A program made the translations under genes and the position numbers. From Pelargonium tetragonum (taxonomy: Eukaryota > Streptophyta > Magnoliopsida > Geraniales > Geraniaceae), in NCBI GenBank assembly GCA_036897445.1, contig JAYMTL010000073.1, positions 1-64,000 of the forward strand: DNA of 64,000 nt, in the 5' to 3' direction. Every line of letters begins with the position of its first letter. Within the stretch, counting starts at the first letter, position 1. The notes beneath the pieces were generated by a model. It saw only the letters and a list, made by a program, of their open reading frames with translations, was not told the DNA's origin and made no database searches. Below, one piece after another: positions 39,489 through 53,849 of the stretch.

Positions 39489-41117
39489 TTTTAAACACGT
39501 TAGTTATTACAGTTTTATTTATTAAAAAAAGGTTGAGGCAAGAATTTCTACTTCGATTATTGTCCGCAAATAAGAGTGCTTAATTAAAGAGAGTTCCAAA
39601 AAAAACTTCTATAACAAGTTATGAAATTACCTATATGACAAAAAATCCAGTCTTCTCGGTCGGAAAGCTTGTAAAGTACAGCAAACCGTAATTATCAATT
39701 ACCCCTGTTGGGATCCTGCAATTCTATGTTATAGCAAAAGTCCTGTTGACCTAAAACCTTGGGTTCGAATCTAATAGTTTAATCTATATTGGAAGAATTT
39801 TCTATATAATGTGAGGCAATCTGTGCATATATAGTATCAATCGGTAGTTAAGTTAAATAGTTAAAGTCTAAAATTTTTGAGTTTATGCTTTTATCCAGCC
39901 AGACTGACTTTTTCTTCAAAATTCTCTAAAGTGAAGTACGAGATAAATTCCTTTATCTGAAGGAAAGAATACAATATATTTCTTAATCAAAACTATTCTA
40001 AGCCAACCCTCCAAAAATTTAGATTCATATTGTGTGTGTCTGAGGACCTATTTTTTAGAGTTGGCGGCGTACACTTTGGCACAATAAAATTAGGACTAAA
40101 TAAAAGAATGTATAAAGTGATATAAACCCAGGAGGCCCCCTTATTCTACAGAAAAGGTACTCCTTAAAAAGCTATTTCAATAAAAGGAACCCTTAATAAA
40201 ATAATAATTGATATGAACTGGCTTAATCTTAATATAAGGTGCTAGTCCTAAAGTTACTTTTATAACCCTTTTCCTGCTTTCTAAGCTATAAATAACTTCT
40301 TGACAAAGATAGGGAGAGTTTGAACACGCATATTTATTACTAGACCCGGTTTAAAAGAATTATTAGTCGGTAGGAAATCCTTTTTAATTCTAGGGTACAG
40401 CCAAATTCCTAATTAATTTATCTTAAAATAAGGAGTACCCTGCTAAAATAGGGGAAATATCATTCTATATACTATCATACATATAAAGCTAAACCTAAGT
40501 GGATATTCTAAAGTAAAGTCTGTAGCTTGGAGTGGGAGTACGTAAGGATTCTGAATAGACAAACTTCAATAAATAAGAGGAATAACCTACGTTTAAATAA
40601 ACAAAGGCTTTTGCAAAAAAGGGAACCCTTCAGGATAACCCAAACAAAAGGAGTTTTTTCCGAAAAACTCAAAAAGTTCTCCTGTAGATTAAAGTCACCC
40701 TTAACTTAATATTTATCAAATTCCTAAAATATTGCTAAGAATATAGTAAGGCACTTTCCAAAATTGAACTTATTAAGATACTTGTTTTAATAAAGCAGTG
40801 CGCGTCGATGGCATAAAAAGGAAAAAGTTCTTTTATAATGACTTCTAAAAGGACTTACTCCAGCAGAGTATTTGGCCAGTATTCCTAAAAGGTTAGACTC
40901 CTGTTTCCCTATAAAAAAAATTGTGCAAGTGCTGATAATATATAATCCAAAGTATAGGTAGGGATATGCCGAGCTGAGGAAAAATTCTTAGTTAAGTAAT
41001 TTGGAAATTCTAGAGCTGATAGCATTAGCTCTTAAGATAACAAGGTAAACCGAAGTCAATAAAAAAGCTTTAAGTATAGGAAAAGTAGACTCGCGTATCG
41101 CGTGTGGGTTGCTATTT

Positions 41118-41144
41118 CTATAACTTTTTTATAAAATGTTATAG
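41118..41144. repeat. Quasi-palindrome, 27 bp
   Basis: CTATAAC and GTTATAG flank the 10-bp palindrome TTTTATAAAA, with two extra bases on the left and one on the right. It looks like a palindrome that has drifted by one base. Confidence 0.45.
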
Positions 41145-42426
41145 TACTTAGTATCCCCCAAGCTCTCTTTATAGTACTGAACCCAGATGAAGAAAAGTAT
41201 ACAAGCTAAATTCAAGGCACTCCCGTAGGGCAATCTCCCATAAATTCAGAATTTTAAAGGGTTTTCGGCCTCCTATCCTTTTGCGGTCCGCAAATACTAA
41301 GTGTAAGATTTTTTAATTACCTCCCTTGGTAACCGCGCCTTTAAAACAGGTATGACACTCAGGTTTCGTACTTTAAGCGTTACTAGAGCCCCCGTTTTGA
41401 ACCTTCCGTATCTTATTTAGTTTGTATGATTCCATTCGGGAGTTACCCGCCTAAAATTTCCTGTCATAAAGTATCCCCAACCTGTCTCCTATTAGTACAA
41501 AACAACTTAAGCGTGGTAAAAAGAAATGTGAGTCTAAATACCCCCACCCAGGAAGAAATACCTAAGTTCTATAACAGGAATCTCCTTCCTGGATTCAAAA
41601 TTTCTTCTACGAAAAAGTATAACTCCTTCTCAACTAAAATTACAATCTCTAGTTAGTCTATATTTACTCTCTATAAACGAGCGGCCCTTATCGTGTTTTG
41701 TATTATAACAAGTTAAATTGGTGTTATCCTGGAAGTAAGCTCTACCTGCAAAAACTTAGTATTGATAGATTGCTTTAATTACATTACCTTGTTCAAGTAA
41801 ATAATTCAGAATTTTGTTTAAAAAATCTTTATTACATTTTTATACAAGTTAAGGAATACGTTCCGCTGCGTAATTTTTAGTTCAAAAGGAGACTCACGGG
41901 TGCTAGCTAGGCACAAGGAAATCCGTAAATTGTTGAAGCAAGGATTTCTCTTTCATTTTCGAGTGGGGTTTTTTAGCTTTTCTAAGTTATAATAAGAGGC
42001 ATTTTTTAGTAAAGAAGGAAGTAAGGGTACCTTTTAGTTATGTCACAAAGAGTGTTCCCACTTTTCCTGTATACGGTTTCTTATTTTATCCCTTTTTTAT
42101 TTTCTTTATCGAGTTAACTAGGGAAGCTCTTAAGGAAAAGGGCTGAGCTATAAATTCTAAATATAGTACGTTGAAATTGGAATCTCCTATGCATACTGAA
42201 TCTAGTTTTGGAATGATAGACGGGCTTCAAAAACTTTTTTTTTAGTAGTTGTTTGTTTACTATACTATATTTAGTTTCCTTAAGCTAAAGTCTTTTTGTT
42301 AGCATTGATAAATAGAAGAATATCAAAACGGGTCCATAAATTAGGTTATAGCAAATTTCATTTTAGGAAAAGGCAATTCGTTATGCACAAGGTTCGAGTA
42401 CCCTCTATCTGTTCTACTAGTTTCCT

Positions 42427-42445
42427 TTTAAGAAATTTTCTTAAA
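42427..42445. repeat. 19-bp palindrome with one central base
   Basis: TTTAAGAAA and TTTCTTAAA flank a single T with no mismatch. Confidence 0.55.
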
Positions 42446-43971
42446 TTTTTATTTAAGGATAATTCCAGACTTCTTACTCCCAACGAATTCCTCAACACTA
42501 GAAACAAAAGGGGCTTGATCTTTATTTTGAGACTTTCGCGACCCTTAGCTAGAAAAAGCGTTGACCAGGCATTCTTGTTTTCCGATTGTATAAACCTGCA
42601 ATACCTGTATTTTCAAAGGTATTTAAATAAGTAATATATTATTTTACTAGATTCTGTCTATAAACCTGGAGTGAATTTAATAGGAAATAGGGAAATTTGT
42701 TAACCAAAAGTCAAGATGAGTTAGTAATATACTATATCCCTTTGTATTTGACTTAAGCTCCGGAGAACCTTACTTTAGTGGGGAATTTTTTTAAGTAAGT
42801 TATAAGGCACACAACGGTCACGGGATCGCCTTAAGAGTTTAACTTCATCTGAAAAAGGACTAAGAGTATATAGTTTTTTATGTCCGAACAACTCCCTCCA
42901 AAAAGGATTTCGTACTATTATACCCTAAAAAATGCCCTGGAATTCCTATAAGATTTACAAATTCATTTTTCCTTTCAGTCAGTATTCCCATATCAAGGAA
43001 GAAACCTCCTCTACAATTTTATTTACACTCCCTCCTTTTTTAGACCCGACCGAGAAAAAGCTCTGTATCCGTAACAAGGCCTTTTTAACCATACCCAACA
43101 CGAGGAATCTTCCTTTTTTTTTTGAAGTCTTGAATCCTAGTACTAATTTGTTCCTCTTTCTACCTTATTTATCCCCAGGAAATTAAATAACAGGTATTTG
43201 AGATTTCTATTCTTAAAAGACTACGAAACCGAGGTATAACTAAAGACTTAAAAGCCGAGGGGGATCCCTATAGAATGAATTTTAACCAGGAATTTAGATG
43301 TCAAAGGGCCCAGGATAGAGTACAACTTTATACACCCCGAGTTTACTATATCACAAGAAACCTTTCATTTTCGACATTTTTTTCTTTTTTCAGTTTACCC
43401 TCTTTTTCTGTTTTCCACTGCCTTTGGGTTTTTTAGTATAGCTCCAGTCTAACGGATTAAATTGCTTAAGTAACGATCCTGCTGTTTAAATAAGAAACCC
43501 AGAGCCGCAGTTTGGCACATAGAACAAAGAAGGGAAGTCATTAACTTGCTTTTTGTAGCTTAATCCTTTAAATATTATAACCGGGGGTTTAACAAGTCCG
43601 GATTGTCTAGGGAGTCCATTTTATAGCTAAATTCTCGAAAGGCAGTTACATACTAGACGACAAAGCTAAACAGGACCTTTACGCACAAATTTTACAAAGA
43701 CTTTTTTTGTTTTACTTTTAGATACCATGCGTAGTGTAGACAAGAACTCCTTTTTGAAACAGGGCTGCCGCTATAAGAATCTTTTACAAATAGCTTAGGT
43801 AAAGGGTTTCTAAAAGTTGCAATGTACATGTCATATCAGTTGGGTTTATTTGGCTTCCTCTTGCGAAGTCCTCTCGTTTTGTTTTGAAGGGATAAAGTGA
43901 CAGATAAGTTTAGTCATATTGATAGTTAAAAAATATTATAGAAAAGGCTCTTACTCTAAGATTTACAATTG

Positions 43972-43985
43972 TAAAAAGAATAAGG
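43972..43985. repeat. 14-bp palindrome
   Basis: TTTACAATTGTAAA is perfectly symmetric and keeps one CA and one TG. It is within chance expectation. Confidence 0.45.
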
Positions 43986-44879
43986 ATAACCCAGGTTAGT
44001 CTCGTACTTTTTCTTTTAGATTAGAGGTCTTTAAAATAAAAACTAGGTAATAAAGTTTCGAATGATGTCAGTAGATGCAGAAATTCCTATGCTAAAACTA
44101 AGTTACCCGGGAAAATACTGCTATTTTTGGTAGACTTTTTTTATATTATATATTATCAGAGCATGCTAGTTTACACATTCCTTTGCTGTCTATTAATAAC
44201 GAATTTTCGTTAGCAGAGGTATTAAACATTAACTTTCATTTGCTTAAAGCCACCTTTATTAACCACAATAGGACTTGAACCCTGTACCGGCCGAAAAAGA
44301 AAATCCGGGAAAAGTGCCCCCTCATGCGTAGCGAATGCATGAAAATGGTAATATAAAGCAACAAGGACTCCCATCTCACAAGAATAACTCAGCTTAAGAC
44401 TCTTATGAAACTGCAAGAAACTTTATTTCAACCGAAAAAAAAGTAAGGCTCTGAACGATTCATTAAACGAAAGGCACCTATGAAATTCTCTTAAATTCCC
44501 CTTAGTTAGAAAACCCTAGGCCTCTAACTTCTCAACTTCCAAAAGGCTAAGGGGCCGCTTAGGTACTTTAAGTTTTTGTAGGTTTCTTTATAATATATAA
44601 TAAAGGAGTGCGAGTATATCCCTTATATTTCTTTCTTATTTCAAACTAAGCTCTTATATCACAGATTTGAATTTATATATTTAAGTTAGTCACTAATAAT
44701 ACAAATAGCATACTCGTAACAGAAACGCTTGAACTAGAATTCTAAAGTACTACTCGCGGGGAATTCATAAACTGTAGATTCATAATTAGCGACTAGGATA
44801 AGGAAGAAGTTTAATACCAAGATCTTTGAATATTCCTAATTAAGGGGCTGCTTTCTGCTTGCCTATAATGGGGGTGTCA

Positions 44880-44947
44880 TAATTTTCTCTAAGGGTATTC
44901 TTGTCACAATGTAGTATCCTTGAGAAGCATGATTGACAATAGAAACG
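44880..44947 (+). repeat. Dispersed repeat, copy 1
   Basis: This stretch shares the words GGGTATT, CCTTGAGAA and GATTGACAATA, in the same order and similar spacing, with 54787-54860, about 9.9 kb away. Homology beyond about 80 bp is uncertain, although a GGT-GCCGC word occurs farther downstream of both copies. It is probably two decayed copies of one mobile element of unknown family. Confidence 0.4.
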
Positions 44948-47900
44948 TACGATTAGTAAAACCGGAAGACATTACTTAACAGGAAATAGATGAAAGTTCT
45001 ATGGAGAGAGGAATATCTGTGTGAAGGAGACTTAACAAAGTCAACTAAGATACCATAACAAAAAGAATACTCTATTAAATTAAGAGTAATCACGTAAGGA
45101 TTAAGGATACTATCCTTTAACTAGAAGGTAGTGGTTGCCGCTTAGCAAAAGGTACCTTAATTAAGGAGAATTTCTATATTGTACTTTATTTTCGTAACTT
45201 GAGTTTTGTGCTTACTTACAAATAGAGGAGTCCCAAAAGCAAAAAGTGAGTATATAAAAGGACTCTCCCCTCTCCGCTATTTGATTATGATGACAGTAAA
45301 AGGCTATAGTCAAATTTATAGGTACATAAGTTATGTGAGTCATATATTTAACAAAACGAAAGGTCTTACTTCTCCAACAAGGGTTGTGCTTCAGAGTAAA
45401 TCCAATTCTAAAAGACTCTATTATCTGAATAAAGGCAGGCTACTATTTGACCTAAATATAAATAGACTCTGATTTTTTTGAGAATAGAACTCTCGCGATG
45501 TTAAGTGATTTTTTCAAAGAAGAAGCAGGGGCTTTAAAGGATCTTGTTATTGAATCTTTTTCTAGCGGTTGTTATAAGATTTTGCCTGTTATCTTACTTT
45601 ACTTTTTCACGAGTACAGAGAGCTCTAAAGCGTCTCTTTTGCTTCTTAATGGATACAATTAACTCGTAGTAGACCGCTTACGCAGGACGTGCAATTACCT
45701 TCCTGCTGTCACAAGCTTGCTTAGCCTAGCACGGCTACTTCTAGCGATTCGATATTTCAAGTTATACTATATTATGAAACTAATGCAGCAGGCCCGTAAG
45801 CTTTTAAGCGCCGGAGTAGGGCACTTATAAATAAAGGGGTTAGACAACAGAGGAAAGCCTTTTGTGAGACATAAAACAAGAGTACCTACTGTAGGAATTT
45901 CTTTTATCGACTTTTATTTTCGGTATTTCACTCCTATAAAAAGAAGAGTTCGCTTTTGCCTTAGACTTAATTAACAAGGCTTTAAAAAAAAGGATTTACA
46001 ACTCTGTTTTGGGTTTTCAGGGACGCACAAGACTTGCTCTATAGAATCTTTTCTTACTTTGTTATAGTAAGATAAATTTGTAAACAGTTTGGTGCGGAGA
46101 CAGTACCCCCTTTATTAGTATGAAGTCTAAAATATAGCTTAAAAATTCAAATCTCGGATTATATTTAGATTTAGTTAATATCCTTATTTAAGTCTTAGTC
46201 CGCCCCTAAAAGAAATGCTACTTCCTAGGGTAAAATAAGTTTCTTTGTTTTTTGTGTAATGCTAGCAAGCCCCCTTTAGGTAAATATTTTAAAGATTTTC
46301 TTGTAACTGTGGGGATCTATTTTGTAGTACCCAGAAACGGAGCTACAAATATCTTACTTAACTAAAGAACTCAATTTTCAATGTTGATTTAAGCAAAATA
46401 TACAAACCCTAATAAAGGATGTCGTGTTCAACCAAAAAATTCTTAGTAAACCTATTGAATCCATTACAGGGAAAGTAATTCTAAATTTTTATTATAACAC
46501 AAGTTTATTAGTATAAATGAAATGGAGATTAAATCACTAGATCCGAAGAGAGCTAAAGTTGGCAGGAGTTTTTTGGATACTATACAATAAAGTTAGAGTG
46601 CTTCTATCTAATAGGTCTAAAAAGCCTGTCCCCACTTGGAGTGGTTTTAAAAAGAAACCAACAGCACAAGGGATTCTCAACGGAACAAATTAAGAAAGAT
46701 AGCTTTCAGACAAAAGGGAAAACCTGGCAGCTGCGTAGGTTGTGTAGCCGTGTGTGTAAAAACTCATAATTTAACTAGATAAGCTCTTGGATAAATAACT
46801 CACTTAAGTGCTTCAGAGAGCTGCTCCATATCCTAAAATTCTGCAATCCCCTTGTTATTTCCCTCAATTGAATGCGTTACTCTTTTTTGTTTTGGACTCT
46901 TACTATTCAATTAAGTTTTTAGAATCTGAACCAAAGGAGTTCGAACCTTTGCCCGTCTATTTTGTGAGTTGGTGCCCTACTTTATACTACCCATGAATTT
47001 AGGGATTGTTAAAGCAAGTTTCATACGTAAAAAAGCTTAGCTCGGTTTCTTAAAAAGAAATAAAAACCCCAATAACTAAGCAGCTAGGCCCCTCTAAATA
47101 AATCTCGCAGATATTTTGAATCCTCACCAATTACTATTACCTTGTAATAGACGTACTTATGCTAGCATTGTGGTTTATTATTCATAAAGCAGAAAACTTA
47201 AAGGTATAAACTAAGAGCTATCTGATGAGTCACTGAAAACAAAGTAGAAGGGTAAAGTGAGAGAAAACGTATTCAAAGCTATCACAAAGGACTCGCTTGA
47301 TAAGCTTCCTTCCAGGCAGGGGTATATGTACTTATCCGGACTCCTGAGGGGTGCTTCCTTATATTCGCTTAAAAGGAGTCCTCTATGCATACTTAAAGTT
47401 TCATATATAATTAAGGGGATGCAAAACTTATGCAACAAGTATTCTTTATCTTATTTCATATAAAGAATTTTTATGAGTCGTGTTTCCTTCCCGTTTGGAA
47501 AGAAATGCCACCATTAATAAAGTACAAAAATTGCTTGTTAATTTAGCTAAATAAAATAAAAGACAAGATTATTATCGATATGTAAGATTAACAAGACAAA
47601 AGTTGGAGGTATCCTGGATTAGTAAGTAAAAAAGGGGGGGCTAAACAAGGTTTTTTCTTTTAAATCTAAAGCCCTTTCCTTAAAAGCCTATTAAGAACAA
47701 TCTAAAACTGCAGTAACCAGGAAAGCACCTTAACTTTTAAATATCCCAGACATCTTATGGGGTCCCTTTCTAAGTGGAAACTAAGGTTCTCACTAAAAGC
47801 TTCTGTATTTTTACAAAAGACTGCGAAAAAGGAGTCCTAAACAGCGGAATACAAGTATTCCCTAGTCAAAATTTCTACTGCCTTGAGTAGGGTTGGGTTA

Positions 47901-48059
47901 TAAATAGCCCATGAGCTACAAATAATTTATAGGAATAGCCTTAAGTAGGGAATAAAAATGAACACTATGCTGATATACTTCTATTAAAAACCCTTCAAGT
48001 CGGAGAGGTCCTAATAGATATTACAGGTTTTCCAATAAAGTTACGTGACTTATAGGAGA
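44948..48059. other. RIP-degenerate noncoding stretch
   Basis: I see no gene. Open frames are at most 88 codons and carry no motif. Two adjoining palindromes share a half at 45149-45166. A quasi-palindrome near 46932-46951 (CAAAG and CTTTG arms around GTTCGAAC) mimics a tRNA T-arm. Confidence 0.5.
45149..45166. repeat. Two overlapping palindromes
   Basis: AAGGTACCTT is directly joined to CCTTAATTAAGG by a shared CCTT. This allows two alternative hairpins. No function is indicated. Confidence 0.4.
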
Positions 48060-48180
48060 GATAACTGTATTGATGTAGCCTATCTTAATGTAGCTGGGAA
48101 GTCTTTTATTGTTATAGTAGTATAATAGTATTGTCTTTATAATTAGATAATTAGAATTGTATTCGTTGTATTAGAAGTTT
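48060..48180. other. Strand-biased patch, TG kept and CA absent
   Basis: TG occurs about ten times and CA not at all over these 120 bases. Words such as TTATAGTAGT and GTATTCGTTGTATTAG resemble the patch at 6400-6540. It is probably a small remnant of an element mutated on the plus strand. Confidence 0.35.
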
Positions 48181-51100
48181 AAGGTGCGATAGCCCTCTTC
48201 ACAGCTCTTATCATATAAAGAGGGGTTAGCCTAGTATAACTTGCTTTAGAGCTCTCATATTCTGTACCTTACTAAAACTCTTACTTTAAAAACTTTTCCC
48301 TAGCGCCTAAAAGCACCCTTCATAAGCAAGCAATTCCTGGTAATTTTAAAGGAATACCCCGGAACTCAAAAACAATGCACGATTGCAAGCATATTATATG
48401 TATAAAAGATAAAAAAAAAGACCTTAAAGGCAAAAGCTAGGATTTTTAGGATTTAGGTTCCAGAATTTAGAGCAGGTAATAGCAATAAGCAATACGGGGA
48501 CGCCCCTTCTCTTATTTACTAACTTTAACCGGAATAAGTAACACTATAATATTAATAATATCTCTAGCTCTCCTTTTTAAAGACCCTAAATTCCAAAAAT
48601 ATAAGGGAACCCCAGTTAACAGTACTTACTTAGAAAAAGAAACTCGTATTAACTGCACCCTTTTTTATTAAAATGAAAAGGCTTTGAGGCGGATAACCCA
48701 ATAGATTTAATAACTCTTTAAAAAGAATCCCTACAAAGCTATACTGACAATAAACCTTTAAATAGCATAACTAAGTTGAGACCCTATGAAACTAATGCAA
48801 TTACAAGAATATCTAGCAGAGTAAAAAAAAAACAAAGGAATTAATTACGGATTTACAATACCCCCGCTTTCGGCTTAAAGTAGTTAAGAGAGCAAGTCAA
48901 GTCTAATTTATAGAAACGCTATAAAAAGCTAACTCTTTAATATATTGAATTTGTACTTGATATGGATCCTTTCGAATAAGCACACCTAAAGTTTACTTTA
49001 ACTAATTGCTTAGGGCCTTCGCGGCCCCAGAATAAGTATCTAAATATGCTTTTACTACACTAATTACCATACAGTCTTTTCTAAAAAAGCACGTTACCTT
49101 TTAGGACTCGCGCCCCTCTACTTACGGGGTTACAAGGGCATTTACTGCTATATTTGCGTATCTCTAAGTCTTATTACTAGGTTTTTTCCACAATCTCCTA
49201 GATTTGTCTTGTGATAACTATTGTAATTCGGTTGTACTCTAATGGAAAAAGGAACACTACCTTTGGGGCTAAAGGGTCCCTCTATATTTTAAAAACCTGT
49301 GTCTTTCAAATCAAAAGGGGGCCCAGTTAACACGTCTTTATGTGTATTAAAAAGGCCAAGCAACTCTAAATAAAATAGGTTAGAATTCCAGGAGCTCGGG
49401 GTCCTTGGAAAGGTTATACTACATCCTGGGATTTGGGGATATAACAAAAAAAATGGAAGCTTTTTTACAAAAGGTGTGGACTACACGAAATTTCTTTGAT
49501 TAGGATTTACGCTCTCTCTTTATTGTCTGATACATTGGAGTCTGAACTTCTTTAAACCTAAAGTTATTTGCAAAAAGTTTATTATAATCCTTTTATTTTA
49601 ACCGCAGTTAGAAAACTCATATTCGCGCTTTTCAGCAAAAGCCAATAACCTGGGTATCTTTTAGATTCTGGAAACTCCTTTAAACGCTTTGTCTAAAAAG
49701 AAAATTCTAAATAAAGGCGGGTGTAGGTAGGTGAGTAATTTAGTATAAGAAAAAGAAGTCCCCACGAGCTGTTTATTAAGATCTTTCAAGTAGTTAAACC
49801 CGGAGGAGATTGCTTTGAAAAGCTTGTTACATTACTATGTCGAGAAAGCGTAAAACTCTAAGGTAATTTAAAGTACTGCGACTACGGGGAAGAATAACTT
49901 GATCCAAAATCTTTTGTCTTATGCCTCCCTTTTTCTTTAGTGGATCTCTAGTTTGCTCTAGAATAACCCCCGGTAACTTAAGGAGCTCTTTATTAAAATG
50001 GTGTAACCAAGATTTCGTATTACGGACTAGCGGGGTTCCTGTATGGGAATTGTTCAGGCTTAATGCAGCTTTTTAGTTATAGGAGTTCCTCACTTGAGCA
50101 ATCAATGTTATTTACCCTTATCAATAGTTAAAAAGGGGGAATGATATTTTTCTCAGATTCAGATAAAGTAAGATATGTAACCGGGTAGTTATATTTTAGA
50201 TCTGTAACTTGTAAAGTGGAAACGGATCAGAATAAGCGGGATTGAGCTCTAACTTCAGTAAAAAATTATTCACGGGAAGGTTTGTATCCGTATTAACTAG
50301 CAAAGGACCCCTTAAACCTTAAAGGGGACAGCTTAAAGTGACATTAACCATTAGGGAAACCCCAAGATTTTCATTCTAGGTTTAGTTAAATACGTGCCAT
50401 ATAGTTTACACTAAGGTCTCTCTTCGGTTATTGGAAAGGTTTCAGCAAGTTTTTGAGTCCTTTTTAAAAAGTGTTTTGTGTTAAGCGGTGTTTGTTCCCT
50501 TGAGAATTCGCTGTACTTTTGAGGTATTCCTCAGATAAAAAAGGCTTAATTTATACCTTGTAGGAGAGTGCACGTAGAGACGGCTGTTTTAGGAAAATCC
50601 TGTGTTGGGAACCCCTTTTATTAGCTTCAAGGCCTCTTTTATTTGTATTACAGGAATCCGGTAAAAGAATGCTACGTAAAATTTTCGACTTCTCTTCTGT
50701 AAGGGTTTTTTCTAACTAAAGTCCAAGTCACTTATTAATAATAAATATACGAAATCCCAGTGCTGTAAAAGCAAAAGAAAAACCGGGACATCTGAGGGGG
50801 TACTCTATGCTAAGTTATTTGTTTAACCTACTACAACAACCAAGCTCTTTGGCCCACACTGTACTGTATAGTTATGCTTTCCTTTTTAATTCAAGTGAAA
50901 CTCAAAAGGGAGCCTTAAAAAAAGCTATCGTTGCACATACAGGGTTTTCTCGGGCAGGGCTTTATGAATTAAATTTAGAAGAGGAGCCCCCTAATTACTT
51001 CTATACTTTTTGAAAAAGGGATGCAATTTCGGTAACCTTATTAAATTTGTAATCTATCGGACAAGCACCGGGGACTGACATCCAATCGGGTATACACCCG

Positions 51101-53849
51101 TTCTTGCTATTGAATACTTACTACTAATTAGCTATAATCAAGAATACTTAACTTTTCGTACCCCAAATATTTATTTAGTAAATTTTAGAGTCTAAGGTAT
51201 CCTATGTTGACAACTTTTCTTTTCCAAAGTTCTCACAAAGAATTAATTCATATAAAAAGGTATTTAGAACTCGAACTTATTTAATTTCTATTTATCTTCC
51301 TAGAAAAAGGGAGCCCTTCTTAACTAAGAGTTTTATCCAAACGTATTGGTTTATTGGACAAAGTATTCTACTTATATAGAAATTTAGGAGTCTCTGCTTA
51401 AGGTTTTCTTCTTTTCAGTGTAATGTATTGTGATTCGGATTAATTCAGCCTAGAAAGGGGTAACACCTCTTTGTCTTTGAATGACTGTACTGGAAATTTG
51501 ATGTAGTACAAGTACTCAGTTTATGAAATAATAAAAAATACTTAAAACAGGGGCTCTATAAGATATTTATATATGGTTACTGAATGCGAGCATAACTTAG
51601 GGAATAATAAACAACTCTATTTAAAATTATCAAGTAAGGGACCCTTGATTAAGAATAATAGAGCTACTTTTTCTTGATATAAAAAGGAACTTTATTAACT
51701 CTGGTATTAGATTAAAATTTCGTACACAGCGGGAGCAGTAATTAATGGAAGTTTAACACGCCAAATATCTTTATATCTAGACCCTTTTAATACAGTATAA
51801 TCTGAAATGTATCCCAATCTATTTACACTATATACACAAATCAACCGCTTTCTTATCTAGGGCCCTAAAGTGTACTTTTTAAGGGGAACGCGTCTTAAAG
51901 AATTTCGTTTTATAGGACTTTGTCGTGCACATATCTGAAGTTAAGGCACTTTCGTCTACGGTTTTTGTATTTACCTTTTTATATAAATTAAAAACTAATC
52001 AAACCCTTCATAATATCCCTACAAGAAGACTTTATAAAGAGAATATCGTATCATATGAAGAAACAAAAAACCTTCCCCTTACTCAAGCCATATTACCCGG
52101 TAATTTACTGTACTTCTCTACTTATTTTAGTTTATAGGCCTGCTTTTTAAAAGAGCAGTTACTTTATATTTAGGTACTTGGGCAGGTCTTAATCTCAAAA
52201 GCGATATCTTTAATTACGGTTATACCCCTCGGGTCAAACAAGCATATACAAGAACCTTCCTGGTTTTTTTCTGCACGACTCAATCTAAAAATGGTAAGAA
52301 AAATCATCCTTTAGGGGCATAAGAGTCAAAATCTTGAGGAATATCTTAATCGACAAAGGGGGCCAACCCTTAGAATTACAAATTGAGGGTTTGCTCTAAA
52401 TTCTTTTTTGAATGAAATTTTAATAGTAGAGAGATGGGGCAAATGAATATAACACTTGTTCAACACGCCTACCTTCATACATGAAAGTCTCTTACCCATA
52501 CGTTTTAAAGCGGCTGCTTAGCTCTAAGAGTCTCTTTTACTTAGATCTTGGCTTTTTCCTTCACGGAGTCTGCTAGTCAAAATCGATACTAACTTATTCC
52601 TATAAGGTTTTATACTCCTCTTTCCGCAATAGAGCTTCTCGTAGAAATATTACTATAACTGGAAAAGCTGAGGAAAACTCCTTCTCTACCTTGTAATTAT
52701 ACTTAGATATCTGTTCCCAGTAAGAGCACTCTTTTTTGAATAACCTAAACTATCTATAATGAGCCCAAGTTGGGAAATATAAGCTAAGGGTAAAAGCTTG
52801 AGAATAGTGAAGTAAAGCTTAGCAAAAGTTAATACCCCCAAAAATGTAACAGACTTATGTGTTAAATGGATTTCCGATAAGAAAAATAATAAGAGTACTT
52901 GTTAATTACAAATACCTTACTTATACAATTAGAAGTAAGACGTGTCTCAAAAGACTACTCCTAGAACTGGCTGCTCTACCCTTTTTGTTGATTTGCGATA
53001 TTCGACTGCCTATATAACTTTTTATTTAAACTTAGCTATTCTACACCTTCCATATAGAAGTCCAGTAAAATAAAAAGGGAATCCAGAATAGAATGTACTT
53101 TGTTACTTTGTGTAGAAGGTAAGAGAAAACCCCCGAAACCTAAGCAAGCTCCTTTTTCGATTTTGAATAAAGTCCTTATAGGTAACTCTCTATTTGGTTA
53201 TAAGCCAAGAGTTTATAGGTTTCATTGTTAAAAATACCAGTAAAGGTATAACCCTTCTTAAGTTAAGGGATCCCTTTAACTACTAAAGAGAAAGCTATTT
53301 ATTAGAATTACACTACAAAAGCACTCCTTAAAAACGACCCGGCATTTTTTGTTGAAATAGCAAAACTTGTATTGATAAAAAGTATATTAAAAATTCCCGG
53401 CTATTGGGTTCTTGTTTTACCTATTAGCCTATTCCGGTATAATTAGACTCGAATCATCTACATCTCGAAAGGAGTCCGCGTTTAAAGCAAACCTCAACCT
53501 TAACTTTTCTTAATTGGTTTTTAATAGATAGAAACACTATTCTATAAAAGCAAATTCCTGTGAGTTGTATTAATTTATATCTTTTTTGAGACTCTAGGAG
53601 GGTAGGGCCCTCAAATATACGAAATACCCGGGCACCCGTCTAATCAAAGTGCTAACTCTAGAAGCTTCCGCGCCTTAATTTACAGGATCTCCTTTATTGT
53701 TTGTCGTATAGGTTACTCCTAATTATTTAGAGACCCGCAGCCGGATCTGGCTCTCTTTTCTTATACTACAAAAAACCCTTTACTGAGAATTTTCTAATTA
53801 CTGAACAAAAAGAATATTTTAGGTTACAAGAGTGCTTATAGATCACTGA
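48181..53849. other. RIP-degenerate noncoding stretch
   Basis: I see no gene. Open frames are at most 70 codons. A stable short hairpin GGGCC-TTCGC-GGCCC lies at about 49014-49028. The patch 50780-50960 keeps slightly more CA than its surroundings. A quasi-palindrome lies at 53261-53281. Confidence 0.5.
53261..53281. repeat. Quasi-palindrome with one extra T
   Basis: AGTTAAGGGA and TCCCTTTAACT are reverse complements except for one additional T in the right arm. The core matches the palindrome at 24528. Confidence 0.5.

Larger units (their letters stand above)
34641..44879. other. RIP-degenerate noncoding stretch
   Basis: I see no gene in this 10 kb. It opens with a short TA microsatellite (34674-34687). 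Open frames are at most 112 codons; the longest (42296-42634, plus) begins at TTG and contains no motif, though its dinucleotides are less biased than the surroundings. Hairpins at 35706, 36225, 39460, 41118, 42427 and 43972 are listed separately. Confidence 0.5.

Noticed and set aside
39745-39785. T-arm-like GGGTTCGAATCT
   Set aside because: No other tRNA arms are found upstream.
44262-44300. Minus-strand RNA polymerase III box B-like GGTTCAAGTCC
   Set aside because: The consensus match is good but no box A or cloverleaf lies upstream, and the T stem has mismatches. A tRNA-derived short element is possible but unsupported.
46930-46955. T-arm-like GAGTTCGAACC
   Set aside because: It is better explained as a quasi-palindrome with CAAAG/CTTTG arms.
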